Of a stretch of DNA of 64,000 nucleotides, positions 52,951 to 60,378 are shown in pieces. Origin of the DNA: an uncultured Clostridia bacterium (GTDB lineage: Bacteria > Bacillota > Clostridia > Oscillospirales > Acutalibacteraceae); contig CALEHY010000002.1 of NCBI GenBank assembly GCA_937876375.1, positions 92,173 through 156,172 on the forward strand, given 5' to 3'. Position 1 is the first letter of the stretch, and every line of letters starts with the position of its first letter. The position numbers and the translations under genes were made by a program. The notes below the pieces were generated by a model. It did not search any database and was not told where the DNA came from. It worked only from the letters and a program-made list of their open reading frames with translations.

Positions 52951-53177
52951 AAAAAAATCGCCTCAACAATGAGACGAACAAATTCCGTGGTACCACTCAA
53001 ATTGCATATAAAATATGCCACTCAAATCCTTAACGCAGATATACGGACAAGGCTACTACCATTTCACCCTATCGGCTCATAAGCTACCTTCGTTTGCGTC
53101 CATATCGACTCACACCAACCGTCGACTCTCTGACAAGGATAAGCAAGCTACTCCTCTTAATCATCGCCTTTAAATAT
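52951..53177 (-). promoter_or_regulatory. T-box leader riboswitch for valS
   Basis: In minus-strand RNA the T-box core TGGTACCACGG (52985-52995) precedes a terminator hairpin TCGTCTC...GAGGCGA followed by T7 (52951-52976). Stem I starts near 53170 with AGAGGAGTAG and has an AGAGAG internal segment. A plausible valine specifier codon GTA lies at 53085-53087 in the 3' side of stem I. Uncharged tRNA-Val should stabilise the antiterminator. This fills the first half of the gap upstream of valS. Confidence 0.9.
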
Positions 53178-53184
53178 CACAGAT

Positions 53185-53213
53185 ATATTATCAAACAAAC
53201 ATAAATATGTCAA
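53185..53213 (-). promoter_or_regulatory. Putative promoter of the valS T-box transcript
   Basis: On the minus strand TTGACA (53208-53213), 17 bases, TAATAT (53185-53190), just upstream of stem I. Confidence 0.7.
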
Positions 53214-53251
53214 GTCATTAGTATAAAACAAAATATAGCATAGCCTTTTGA

Positions 53252-53383
53252 CGCTATAAAACAAAAAATTTATTTTTTATCAGTACCGATAAATGTACAA
53301 TAGCAGCCATTGATATTGCCAAAGCAAGAGATTTTTGCAAAACTATTATCGAAAGGACATACACCCAAGAGGTGAAAAAATGA
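53252..53383 (+). pseudogene. 5'-truncated ORF at the left edge of the phage cassette
   Basis: An open frame of 43 codons without any usual start codon, closed upstream by TGA at 53249-53251. The last part reads AAIDIAKARDFCKTIIE and ends ...EVKK. Its TGA overlaps the ATG of the fibre-like gene (ATGA), as in coupled phage operons. This suggests the 3' end of a lost upstream phage gene. The short length means chance is possible. The gap 53214-53379 holds otherwise only AT-rich sequence. Confidence 0.35.
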
Positions 53384-54489
53384 CATTACAATTTAATATT
53401 TCAAAACAAAGAATAGAGAGAGCAGACAACGAACAGCCAGTGGCTGACAGCAAAAACTATCTCTACGCTAAATTCAATTTTTTAACTAATGAATGGGACA
53501 ATGTTGCAAAATCAGCCATTTTCACCGATGGTGAAAACACATACACAGTGCTGATTGATAACGACGAGGTTCTAGTACCTTGGGAGCTAATTCACGAGGG
53601 TATCATCGAGGTGTCGTGCTTTGGTGGTGACTTAGTAACTACCAACACAGCAAAGATAAGAATTTCACCATCCGGATATACAGATGGTGAAACGCCACAA
53701 CCACCTACCCCAAGCGTCTACAGCGAAATCACCCAGTCATTACACAACATTTCATCAATGCTAAAGCGTGATGGCGATGGTAACAAATATCTCGCTGACA
53801 ATGGTATCTACAAGGAAATTGCAAAATCTATAGAGCATATCAAGGTGAACGGCGTTGAACAGGAAATCATTGACAACGCAGTCGATATCGATATTCCATC
53901 TGTACCAGAGAATGTATCTGCATTCAACAACGATGCTGGTTATCTAACAGAGCATCAGAGCCTAGATGACTACGCTACAAAGGTATATGTTGATAATGAG
54001 ATGGCATTAGCCACTGCAATCGCCAAAGGCAGAGCAACCGGATATGTTTTTGACACAAAGGATGATATGGAGCTAGCACTGGAGGATGAAGATTTTGTCG
54101 ACAATCTTGTTCTAGGTGACAATCTTTACATTAGAGCTACTGACACACCGGACTACTGGTGGGATGGTGCTGAAGCGCAGCAGCTAGAAACACAAAAGGT
54201 CGATTTGAGCGAATATATCAAAAAAACCACCCTTGCTACTGACAGCACACTCGGCTTAGTCAAGACTGGATTTGCCAGCAGACTTACTGCTGAGGGCATC
54301 CTCTATGCTGTATCATATTCAAGGGCAAGTTTTCCAAATATGCACGGATTAAGCTTTTTATCAGTTAACACATTAAAAAACATTATAGACACTTCTATTC
54401 CAGACAATCCAGATGGTATTGGTATTCCAACCTCACTTGCTGTAAAGAACTATGTTACAAAGCTCGTTACAGAGCTACTGAGCGAATAA
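53380..54489 (+). CDS. Phage fibre/baseplate-like structural protein
   Basis: A 369-residue protein started at ATG 53380 (MTLQFNISKQ) with AGAGGTG upstream; an earlier ATG lacks such a site. The N-terminal ~100 residues look like the BppU-type N-domain of siphophage baseplate proteins (YLYAKFNFLTNEWDNV). A segment GDNLYIRATDTPDYWWDG followed by AQQLETQKVDLSEYIKKT is typical of Clostridia phage tail proteins placed just before the lysis genes. A heptad-like part (DDYATKVYVDNEMALATAIA) suggests a trimeric coil. It is the first complete gene of a four-gene plus-strand cassette. Confidence 0.65.
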   Translation: MTLQFNISKQRIERADNEQPVADSKNYLYAKFNFLTNEWDNVAKSAIFTDGENTYTVLIDNDEVLVPWELIHEGIIEVSCFGGDLVTTNTAKIRISPSGYTDGETPQPPTPSVYSEITQSLHNISSMLKRDGDGNKYLADNGIYKEIAKSIEHIKVNGVEQEIIDNAVDIDIPSVPENVSAFNNDAGYLTEHQSLDDYATKVYVDNEMALATAIAKGRATGYVFDTKDDMELALEDEDFVDNLVLGDNLYIRATDTPDYWWDGAEAQQLETQKVDLSEYIKKTTLATDSTLGLVKTGFASRLTAEGILYAVSYSRASFPNMHGLSFLSVNTLKNIIDTSIPDNPDGIGIPTSLAVKNYVTKLVTELLSE

Positions 54490-54500
54490 CGAGGTGACAA

Positions 54501-54728
54501 ATGAGTGACGTTGTAATAGTAGGTCTAATATCCCTTATTGGTACAATGGTCGGCACATTTGGTGGCATAATGACTTCATCAAAGCTGACACAATATCGCA
54601 TTCAACAGCTAGAAGAAAAGGTGGACAAGCACAATTCATTTGCAGAGCGAATACCAGTAATGGAGCAAAGAATAAAGACCTGTGAACACAGAATAGAAGA
54701 TTTGGAAAAGGAGAGCAAATATGAATAA
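54501..54728 (+). CDS. XhlA-like/hemolysin-like small phage protein
   Basis: A 75-residue protein with one N-terminal membrane helix (VVIVGLISLIGTMVGTFGGI) followed by a charged coiled coil (QLEEKVDKHNSFAERI and later heptads with IEDLEKE). This layout is that of XhlA-type proteins encoded beside holins in Gram-positive phages. GAGGTGA precedes the ATG. Its stop overlaps the start of the holin gene by eight bases. Confidence 0.7.
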   Translation: MSDVVIVGLISLIGTMVGTFGGIMTSSKLTQYRIQQLEEKVDKHNSFAERIPVMEQRIKTCEHRIEDLEKESKYE

Positions 54729-54900
54729 CAGATTTAAATCACCTATCGTATGGCTATCGGTTATGGCACAAATCTGTATCGTAATCGCTATGTTCAGCCC
54801 ACAAATGAGCAACAATATCAAAATTATCGGCACTAGCCTCATTGAGATTGCAACCATTCTTGGTGTGCTAAACAATCCTACAAGCAAGGAGACATTTTGA
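54721..54900 (+). CDS. Small phage holin
   Basis: A 59-residue ORF I read by hand, starting MNNRFKSPIVW and ending KETF. It has two hydrophobic stretches (SVMAQICIVIAMF and IIGTSLIEIATILGVL) and a polar tail with NNPT, the pattern of phi-LC3-type phage holins. Start ATG 54721 lies within the end of the XhlA-like gene, with GGAGAG upstream, and the stop is one base before the endolysin ATG region. It would let the endolysin reach the wall. Confidence 0.75.
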   Translation: MNNRFKSPIVWLSVMAQICIVIAMFSPQMSNNIKIIGTSLIEIATILGVLNNPTSKETF

Positions 54901-54901
54901 T

Positions 54902-55570
54902 ATGACGCTAAAGGAATTTTGGGACAGTGTAAAGCAAAAGGGTGCAGACTACGATGGCAGCTATGGTGAACAATGCGTCGACCTAATCAATGCATACTGC
55001 GACAAGGTGTTCGGTATCAAGGGTGCCTGCTATGGAGTGGACTACGCATACGAGGTGTACTCAAAAATTGAGAGGACAAAGCTATCATCTTGGCAAAGAT
55101 CGAAGAATGGTGAGTACGGTGATATCGTAGTATGGAAAAAGGAGCGCAATGGCTATGCTGGTCATATCGCAATCCTAAAATCGTGCAACTCAAAGGGTAT
55201 CACGGTATATGAGCAAAACTACGATGGCAAAGGTAAAAGCAGAAAGCCTAGTCTTGCTGATGGTGGACTAAGAGAGCACACATACGATTACAGCAATGTG
55301 TACGGATTCATCAAGGTACCAGAAAGACTAAAGAAATATGTTGGTGCGCTAGGCTGTATCTGTCCTTTGGTAAAGGACAATGCAACCATGATAAAGGACA
55401 CTAGCACATTCAAGGACAACACAATGCAAACACGAACTGGTATCGTACTAAAGGATGAACGAGTACGCTGTCTGGCACACGGAAGCAAAATCAGTATTAT
55501 ACAATACGGAATAAACGACACGCTATACGCCTGTGGCTGTATTCCAAGCTTAAATATAGTACTAGACTAA
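54902..55570 (+). CDS. CHAP-domain endolysin
   Basis: A 222-residue peptidoglycan hydrolase. The CHAP domain (about 1-140) has the catalytic cysteine in EQCVDLINAYC and the histidine in GYAGHIAILKS, with GDIVVWKK between them. The C-terminal ~70 residues, after VPERLKKYVGALG, resemble a small wall-binding or SH3-like domain. No signal peptide is seen, consistent with holin-dependent export. AAGGAG precedes the ATG. A terminator follows directly. Confidence 0.85.
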   Translation: MTLKEFWDSVKQKGADYDGSYGEQCVDLINAYCDKVFGIKGACYGVDYAYEVYSKIERTKLSSWQRSKNGEYGDIVVWKKERNGYAGHIAILKSCNSKGITVYEQNYDGKGKSRKPSLADGGLREHTYDYSNVYGFIKVPERLKKYVGALGCICPLVKDNATMIKDTSTFKDNTMQTRTGIVLKDERVRCLAHGSKISIIQYGINDTLYACGCIPSLNIVLD

Positions 55571-55614
55571 AAAAAGCACTTGGCAGGTATCACCTACCAA
55601 GTGCTTTTGCTTTT
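55571..55614. terminator. Bidirectional terminator between endolysin and nrdR
   Basis: AAAAGCACTTGG pairs with CCAAGTGCTTTT, with T-runs on both strands. Confidence 0.88.
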
Positions 55615-55616
55615 TA

Positions 55617-56066
55617 TTAGTCATTTAGCTTTGCAAGCTCATCACGGAATGACTCTGCAGAATCAAACTCCTTATATACAGAAGCAAAGCGAACATATGC
55701 AACCTCATCGATATCACGAAGCTTTTCCATAATAAGCTCACCGATACGAGCAGAGGTAACCTCTCTATCGACTGATGACTGTAGTGCAGCCTCAATCTCG
55801 TTAATCTTCTCCTCTAAATCTGCGACAGTAACATGTCTCTTTTCGCATGCACGAAGCATACCCTTCAAAATCTTGTTACGGTCGAATACCTCACGAGACT
55901 TATCCTTCTTAACTACGATAATAGGAACGTCCTCAATAATCTCGTAGGTGGTAAATCTCTTGCTACATTGTAGGCATTCTCTTCTTCTACGAATTCTCTC
56001 ATTTTCGTCAGTAGGACGAGAATCAATAACCTTACTCTCTGTGTAGCCACAAAATGGACATCTCAT
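55617..56066 (-). CDS. nrdR: Transcriptional repressor NrdR
   Basis: A 149-residue regulator of ribonucleotide reductase genes. The N-terminal zinc ribbon is intact (MRCPFCGY and ECLQCSKRF) and is followed by the ATP-cone domain (IIVVKKDKSREVFDRNKIL). Length is normal. Its targets, the nrd genes, are not in the window. AAAGGAG precedes the ATG. It stands alone with its own promoter. Confidence 0.95.
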   Translation of the reverse strand: MRCPFCGYTESKVIDSRPTDENERIRRRRECLQCSKRFTTYEIIEDVPIIVVKKDKSREVFDRNKILKGMLRACEKRHVTVADLEEKINEIEAALQSSVDREVTSARIGELIMEKLRDIDEVAYVRFASVYKEFDSAESFRDELAKLND

Positions 56067-56111
56067 AATTTAATTCTCCTTTTGAATCAAAAAATAATCC
56101 TTACAACAGAC

Positions 56112-56140
56112 AGTATAACACAACATATAGTAAAATGCAA
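56112..56140 (-). promoter_or_regulatory. Putative promoter of nrdR
   Basis: On the minus strand TTGCAT (56135-56140), 17 bases, TATACT (56112-56117). Confidence 0.65.
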
Positions 56141-56172
56141 GCATTTTCCTTTACTACAATATATTGATGATA

Positions 56173-57060
56173 TTATACCTTTTTCAGACCTTGTCCCTTG
56201 TTGTTGTAGAAAAAGTTCCAAACAGCCATAGCACAAATCACAAAATAACCCACAAGAGAGAGTATATCTGGCAAACCTTGGTGCAAGAAAATATATCCCT
56301 CAATCGCTGTGAATATGATGTTGGAATAATCATATACCGATATTTCTCTACTAGGAGCGAATGTATATGCTGCTGTGATACCAAACTGTCCACCAGCTGC
56401 ACAGACACCGACCAAAATCAAATATAATATCTGCTGACGAGTCATTGGATGATAATCAAACAACAAAAATGGTGTGGTCACAGCAACCGAAAATGCAGAG
56501 AAAAAGAATACAGTAAAGCGGCCATTCTCACCCTTGTTACCCATATGGCGAACACAGGTATATGCACCACCAGCACACACTCCACCAATGAATCCAGCAA
56601 GAGATGGCAAAATCTCAACATTACTGAACGATGGCTTTAGCACTAGCATAGCACCACCAAATGCGATAAGAATAGCAATAGCCTGCTTTGGCTTAACCTT
56701 CTCCTTTAGGAATATCGCAGAAAATATCAATGTAAAAAATGGTGACATTTTATTGAGCATCGCTGCGTCTGGGGTGTGGGACATATGTGTGGTGGCATAA
56801 AAATTGCCAAACACACCGGCAAGGCCTACTATCGACCTAATAAGATGGTATGGCATACAGCCCTTGGTTGGTCTGAACTTTTCTCCCCTTTTTATCAGCA
56901 CAGCCGAAGCACAGATAAGTGCCACAAGGTTTCTGAAAAAGACCTTTTGTGGCATTGGCAAATCACCTGACAAATTGATAAAGGTGCTCATACCACTAAA
57001 GCATAATGCTGAAAATAGTATGCATATTATTCCCTTTGTTTTTTTACTAATATTTGCCAT
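56173..57060 (-). CDS. EamA-family (DMT) transporter
   Basis: A 295-residue drug/metabolite transporter with about ten membrane helices in two EamA repeats. First-repeat landmarks are CILFSALCFSGMSTFINLSG and FFRNLVALI; the second repeat has AGFIGGVCAGGAYTCVRHM. Substrate unknown; relatives carry purines, amino acids or S-adenosylmethionine. The ATG is preceded by GAGGAA. It follows the isomerase-like gene, with a short hairpin repeat in between. Confidence 0.85.
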   Translation of the reverse strand: MANISKKTKGIICILFSALCFSGMSTFINLSGDLPMPQKVFFRNLVALICASAVLIKRGEKFRPTKGCMPYHLIRSIVGLAGVFGNFYATTHMSHTPDAAMLNKMSPFFTLIFSAIFLKEKVKPKQAIAILIAFGGAMLVLKPSFSNVEILPSLAGFIGGVCAGGAYTCVRHMGNKGENGRFTVFFFSAFSVAVTTPFLLFDYHPMTRQQILYLILVGVCAAGGQFGITAAYTFAPSREISVYDYSNIIFTAIEGYIFLHQGLPDILSLVGYFVICAMAVWNFFYNNKGQGLKKV

Positions 57061-57077
57061 AATTCCTCAAATAGTAT

Positions 57078-57096
57078 GGGCGACAAAATGTCGCCC
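57078..57096. repeat. Short GGGCG...CGCCC hairpin repeat, copy 2
   Basis: gggcgaca-aaa-tgtcgccc, a perfect eight-base-pair hairpin between the EamA and TIM-barrel genes, without a U-tract. Related to the hairpin at 19975-19995. Confidence 0.6.
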
Positions 57097-57101
57097 AATA
57101 A

Positions 57102-57887
57102 TCATAATCTTATATTTTCTAGATATGTCTTACTCTTCTTTAGCTCACTCTCGATATCAAATCCAAGAGAGTACAGCTCTGTAATATAGTTACCCTCATA
57201 TCCAGAATTTTGCATAATTTCAAACAAACGCTTGAAATTGAACTCACCCATTCCAGGTGGTAGACAGTCACCCATCTTGCCATTGTCACTAATATGAATA
57301 TGAACGATACTATCCTTCATTTCGTCAACAATTTCGAATGGGTCATAGCCAGAACGAACAGCCTGCTTTATATCGAACACCATATTAAAATCATCGCCCA
57401 AATAATCACGCATCTGCTTCAAAAAATCGAGCGACTGTGACCTAAAGCGTACAACATTTTCTTGACAAACACGAACTCCCTCTTGTTTGCCAATCTCAAT
57501 AAGCTTTGCAAATCGGTCAAAATAATGCTCTGCTGGTAGTGGTCGTTTCAGCTGTGCGTATGCTCCGTGAATAACGAGAATATCAGCGCCTAGGATAGCA
57601 GCAGCCTCACAATGCTGTCTGTAAAGTCCGATATAATCATCATATCTTCGCTCATATTCGCCAAAGATACAATTATTCTCCAAATTGGATGAAAACGGGT
57701 GAACTGATACAATCTTTACCCCACCATCATCTGCACGCATCTTCATATCCTTGACGAAGGGCTCTTCTAGCTCTGACACGGTGTTAAAGAACACCTCTGT
57801 TCTGTCATAGCCAAGGTCAATAACCTTTTGTAGAGCGAGCTCTGTCTCTAATGGATAAAAGCAAGAGGTTGAAGCACCAATATTCAT
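57102..57887 (-). CDS. Sugar-phosphate isomerase/epimerase-like TIM-barrel protein
   Basis: A 261-residue AP-endonuclease-2-like TIM barrel. Likely metal ligands are the glutamate in CQENVVRF, the aspartate in MVFDIKQAV, the histidine in HIHISDNGK and the glutamate in YITELYSLG. These match xylose-isomerase-like proteins (Pfam AP_endonuc_2), mostly sugar or keto-acid isomerases. The start overlaps the aminotransferase stop (TAATG), so both are translated from one message. The substrate is not evident. Confidence 0.82.
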   Translation of the reverse strand: MNIGASTSCFYPLETELALQKVIDLGYDRTEVFFNTVSELEEPFVKDMKMRADDGGVKIVSVHPFSSNLENNCIFGEYERRYDDYIGLYRQHCEAAAILGADILVIHGAYAQLKRPLPAEHYFDRFAKLIEIGKQEGVRVCQENVVRFRSQSLDFLKQMRDYLGDDFNMVFDIKQAVRSGYDPFEIVDEMKDSIVHIHISDNGKMGDCLPPGMGEFNFKRLFEIMQNSGYEGNYITELYSLGFDIESELKKSKTYLENIRL

Positions 57888-59146
57888 TAACCCACCAACT
57901 TCTCAATACAAGCAAGCTTAACGCTAACACATAGAATTTGTGCAGCAAGGTCAAGCTCCTCAACAGGTGGTAGGGATGGAGCAATACGGATATTGCTGTT
58001 CTTTGGGTCATCGCCATAAGGATATGTCGCACCAACTGTAGTTAGTGTAACGCCAGCCTCCTTACATAGCTCGCCAACTCGCTTTGCACAGCCATCCATA
58101 ACGTCAAGGCTGATGAAATATCCACCATTAGGATTTAGCCAAGTAGCGATACCCTTGCCACCAAGCTCATTTGTTAAATGGTCGATTACCATCTGGAACT
58201 TTGGTCGAAGAATATCAGCATGCTTCTTCATATGAGCCTTTACACCATCAACGTCACCAAAGAACTTAACATGACGAAGCTGATTCATCTTGTCATAGCT
58301 GATTGTTTCGCAGTTTAGACGCTTCTTGATTTGTGCGATATTTGCATCGCTAGCAACAAGAGCAGATACACCAGCACCTGGGAATGTCATCTTTGCTGTA
58401 GAGCAAACCTCGATAACCATATCATCATTGTCATACTTTGGTAGAATATCAAAAATATTAGCAAGCTCGTCGCCAGTCTCTGCGATATCGTGAACACAGT
58501 AAGCATTGTCCCAAATGATACGAAAATCCTTTGCTGCTGGCTTAAGTGCAGCAATACGCTCTACTGTAGCGTCGCTAAATGTGATGCCCTGTGGGTTAGA
58601 ATACTTTGGAACACAGAACATACCCTTTACAGCCTCGTCCTTAACTAGCTCCTCGATACAATCCATATCAGGACCATCACTAGTCATAGGAACATTAATC
58701 ATCTTGATGCCAAAGTGCTCAAGAATAGTAAAGTGTCTGTCATAGCCTGGTACTGGGCAAAGGAATTTTACCTCATCAAGCTTGCACCAAGGTGTGCTAC
58801 CTAGAACACCCTCTGTATAGCACTGGCAGATATAATCATACATTAGATTAAGGCTAGCACTAGGACCGATGATAACATTCTTGCTATCAACACATAGTAG
58901 CTCAGCAAATAGCTTCTTGCAGCTCTCGATACCATCAAGGATACCGTAGTTGCGCAAATCAAAGCCATTCTCAACATATTCAATAGGCTTGAGCAAATCC
59001 ATAGATAAATCTAGCTGCTCCTTTGATGGCTTACCTCTTGACATATCAAGAGCAAGACCCATAGCCTTGTAATCCTCAAATCTCTTTAACAAAACAGCCT
59101 GCTCGTCTAGTAGCTCAGCCTTTGTCATACTTGTATATTCAGCCAT
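57887..59146 (-). CDS. PLP-dependent aminotransferase, class I/II (MocR-type fold)
   Basis: A 419-residue aminotransferase of the Aminotran_MocR type without the DNA-binding domain. Visible: LDMSRGKPSKEQLDL near the N-terminus, GPSASLNLMYDYI, FRIIWDNAYCVHD with the PLP aspartate and tyrosine, and the Schiff-base lysine in STAKMTFPGAG. The family is often annotated as aspartate or aromatic aminotransferase; the substrate is unknown. AGGAGG precedes the ATG. It is divergent from hisC and shares a -35 region with it. Confidence 0.88.
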   Translation of the reverse strand: MAEYTSMTKAELLDEQAVLLKRFEDYKAMGLALDMSRGKPSKEQLDLSMDLLKPIEYVENGFDLRNYGILDGIESCKKLFAELLCVDSKNVIIGPSASLNLMYDYICQCYTEGVLGSTPWCKLDEVKFLCPVPGYDRHFTILEHFGIKMINVPMTSDGPDMDCIEELVKDEAVKGMFCVPKYSNPQGITFSDATVERIAALKPAAKDFRIIWDNAYCVHDIAETGDELANIFDILPKYDNDDMVIEVCSTAKMTFPGAGVSALVASDANIAQIKKRLNCETISYDKMNQLRHVKFFGDVDGVKAHMKKHADILRPKFQMVIDHLTNELGGKGIATWLNPNGGYFISLDVMDGCAKRVGELCKEAGVTLTTVGATYPYGDDPKNSNIRIAPSLPPVEELDLAAQILCVSVKLACIEKLVG

Positions 59147-59176
59147 TTTTTAGTCCTCCTAAAAATATTACTATAT

Positions 59177-59205
59177 ATTTTATCATAAATATATTTTTAT
59201 TGCAA
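59177..59205 (-). promoter_or_regulatory. Putative promoter of the aminotransferase operon
   Basis: On the minus strand TTGCAA (59200-59205), 17 bases, TAAAAT (59177-59182). The -35 is the same six bases used by the hisC promoter. Confidence 0.6.
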
Positions 59206-59228
59206 CTTATAATTTGCTATGATATAAT
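59200..59228 (+). promoter_or_regulatory. Putative promoter of hisC
   Basis: TTGCAA (59200-59205), 17 bases, TATAAT (59223-59228). The predicted start near 59235 leaves only about ten bases before the ATG, so the message would be almost leaderless. Confidence 0.6.
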
Positions 59229-59244
59229 GGCAAAAGGTGATTAT

Positions 59245-60306
59245 ATGGACAATTTATGGAAGAAAAATTTAAGAGATATAGAGCCTTATGTACCAGGTGA
59301 ACAGAGCAAGGACAAGGATATAGTAAAGATTAATGCTAACGAAAATCCTTATCCCCCATCACCAATGGCTATCAAGGCTATGCAAGAGTTCAACACTGAC
59401 AAGCTTCGTTTTTACCCACCAGCTAATGCGACCTCACTAAAGGAGGCTATCGCAAAGCATTATGGTGTCGAGGCTGAAAATGTATTTCTTGGCAATGGCT
59501 CTGATGACGTGCTAGCGCTCGCATTCATGGCGTTTTTCAACAGTGACAAGCCTATCGCTTATCCTGATATTACATACAGCTTTTATCCAGTATGGTGTAG
59601 ATTGCTAAATATCGACTATGTAAACTATCCACTAGATGATAATTTCAGAATTAATATCGAGGACTACAAGGAGTCAAATGGTGGTGTCGTTATTCCTAAC
59701 CCAAATGCTCCTACCTCACTAGGTGAAGGACTCGATTTTGTCGAAAAGCTAATGGATTACAACCAGGACAGTGTAGTTATTATCGATGAGGCATACTGCG
59801 ATTTTGGTGGTACAAGCTCCGTGCCACTCATCAACAAATATGAAAATCTGCTAATCGCTGGCACATTCTCAAAATCAAGAAGCCTTGCTGGTATGCGTAT
59901 CGGATTTGCAATCGGCTCAAAGACACTCATCAACACACTAGAGGCTGTTAAAAATTCATACAACTCATACACTATCGATAGCCTATCTATCGCTATGGGC
60001 ACAGCGTCAATGGAAGATGAGAATTATTTTAACGAAACTATCGCAAAGGTCATCGCTACGAGAACTAGAGTGACAAACGAACTACGAAGCCTAGGATTCG
60101 AGGTGCTTGATTCACAAGCTAATTTCATTATGGCGACACATAACGACCATAATATGAAAGATTATTTTGAATACCTAAAGTCAAAAAAGGTGTTCATCAG
60201 ATATTTCAGTCTACCACGAATAGACAAATATGTCCGTATCTCTATCGGAACTGATGACGAAATGAACCGTTTCCTAGCAGAAACAAAAAATTACCTAAAT
60301 AAATAA
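59245..60306 (+). CDS. hisC: Histidinol-phosphate aminotransferase
   Basis: A 353-residue fold-type I aminotransferase. Start at ATG 59245 (MDNLWKKNLRDIEPYVPGEQ) is set by AAAGGTGA and family length; the upstream open frame crosses the promoter. HisC features: VKINANENPYPPSP, FLGNGSDDVLALAF, the PLP segment VVIDEAYCDFGG and the lysine in AGTFSKSRSLAGMRIGF. It catalyses the seventh step of histidine synthesis. It lies about 48 kb from the other his genes in this window. Confidence 0.92.
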   Translation: MDNLWKKNLRDIEPYVPGEQSKDKDIVKINANENPYPPSPMAIKAMQEFNTDKLRFYPPANATSLKEAIAKHYGVEAENVFLGNGSDDVLALAFMAFFNSDKPIAYPDITYSFYPVWCRLLNIDYVNYPLDDNFRINIEDYKESNGGVVIPNPNAPTSLGEGLDFVEKLMDYNQDSVVIIDEAYCDFGGTSSVPLINKYENLLIAGTFSKSRSLAGMRIGFAIGSKTLINTLEAVKNSYNSYTIDSLSIAMGTASMEDENYFNETIAKVIATRTRVTNELRSLGFEVLDSQANFIMATHNDHNMKDYFEYLKSKKVFIRYFSLPRIDKYVRISIGTDDEMNRFLAETKNYLNK

Positions 60307-60331
60307 CAAAATGTAACGACCTGAATATAGT

Positions 60332-60365
60332 AAAAAGCACCCCAATTGGATTGGGGTGCTTTTTT
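60332..60365. terminator. Bidirectional terminator between hisC and the secreted protein gene
   Basis: AAAAGCACCCCAAT pairs with ATTGGGGTGCTTTT around a TGG loop, with T-runs on both strands. Confidence 0.9.
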
Positions 60366-60378
60366 ATTTTATTTGGGT

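Noticed and set aside
53252..55570. Complete prophage with attachment sites
   Set aside because: No integrase, repressor, capsid or terminase genes, and I could not find direct repeats flanking the cassette.
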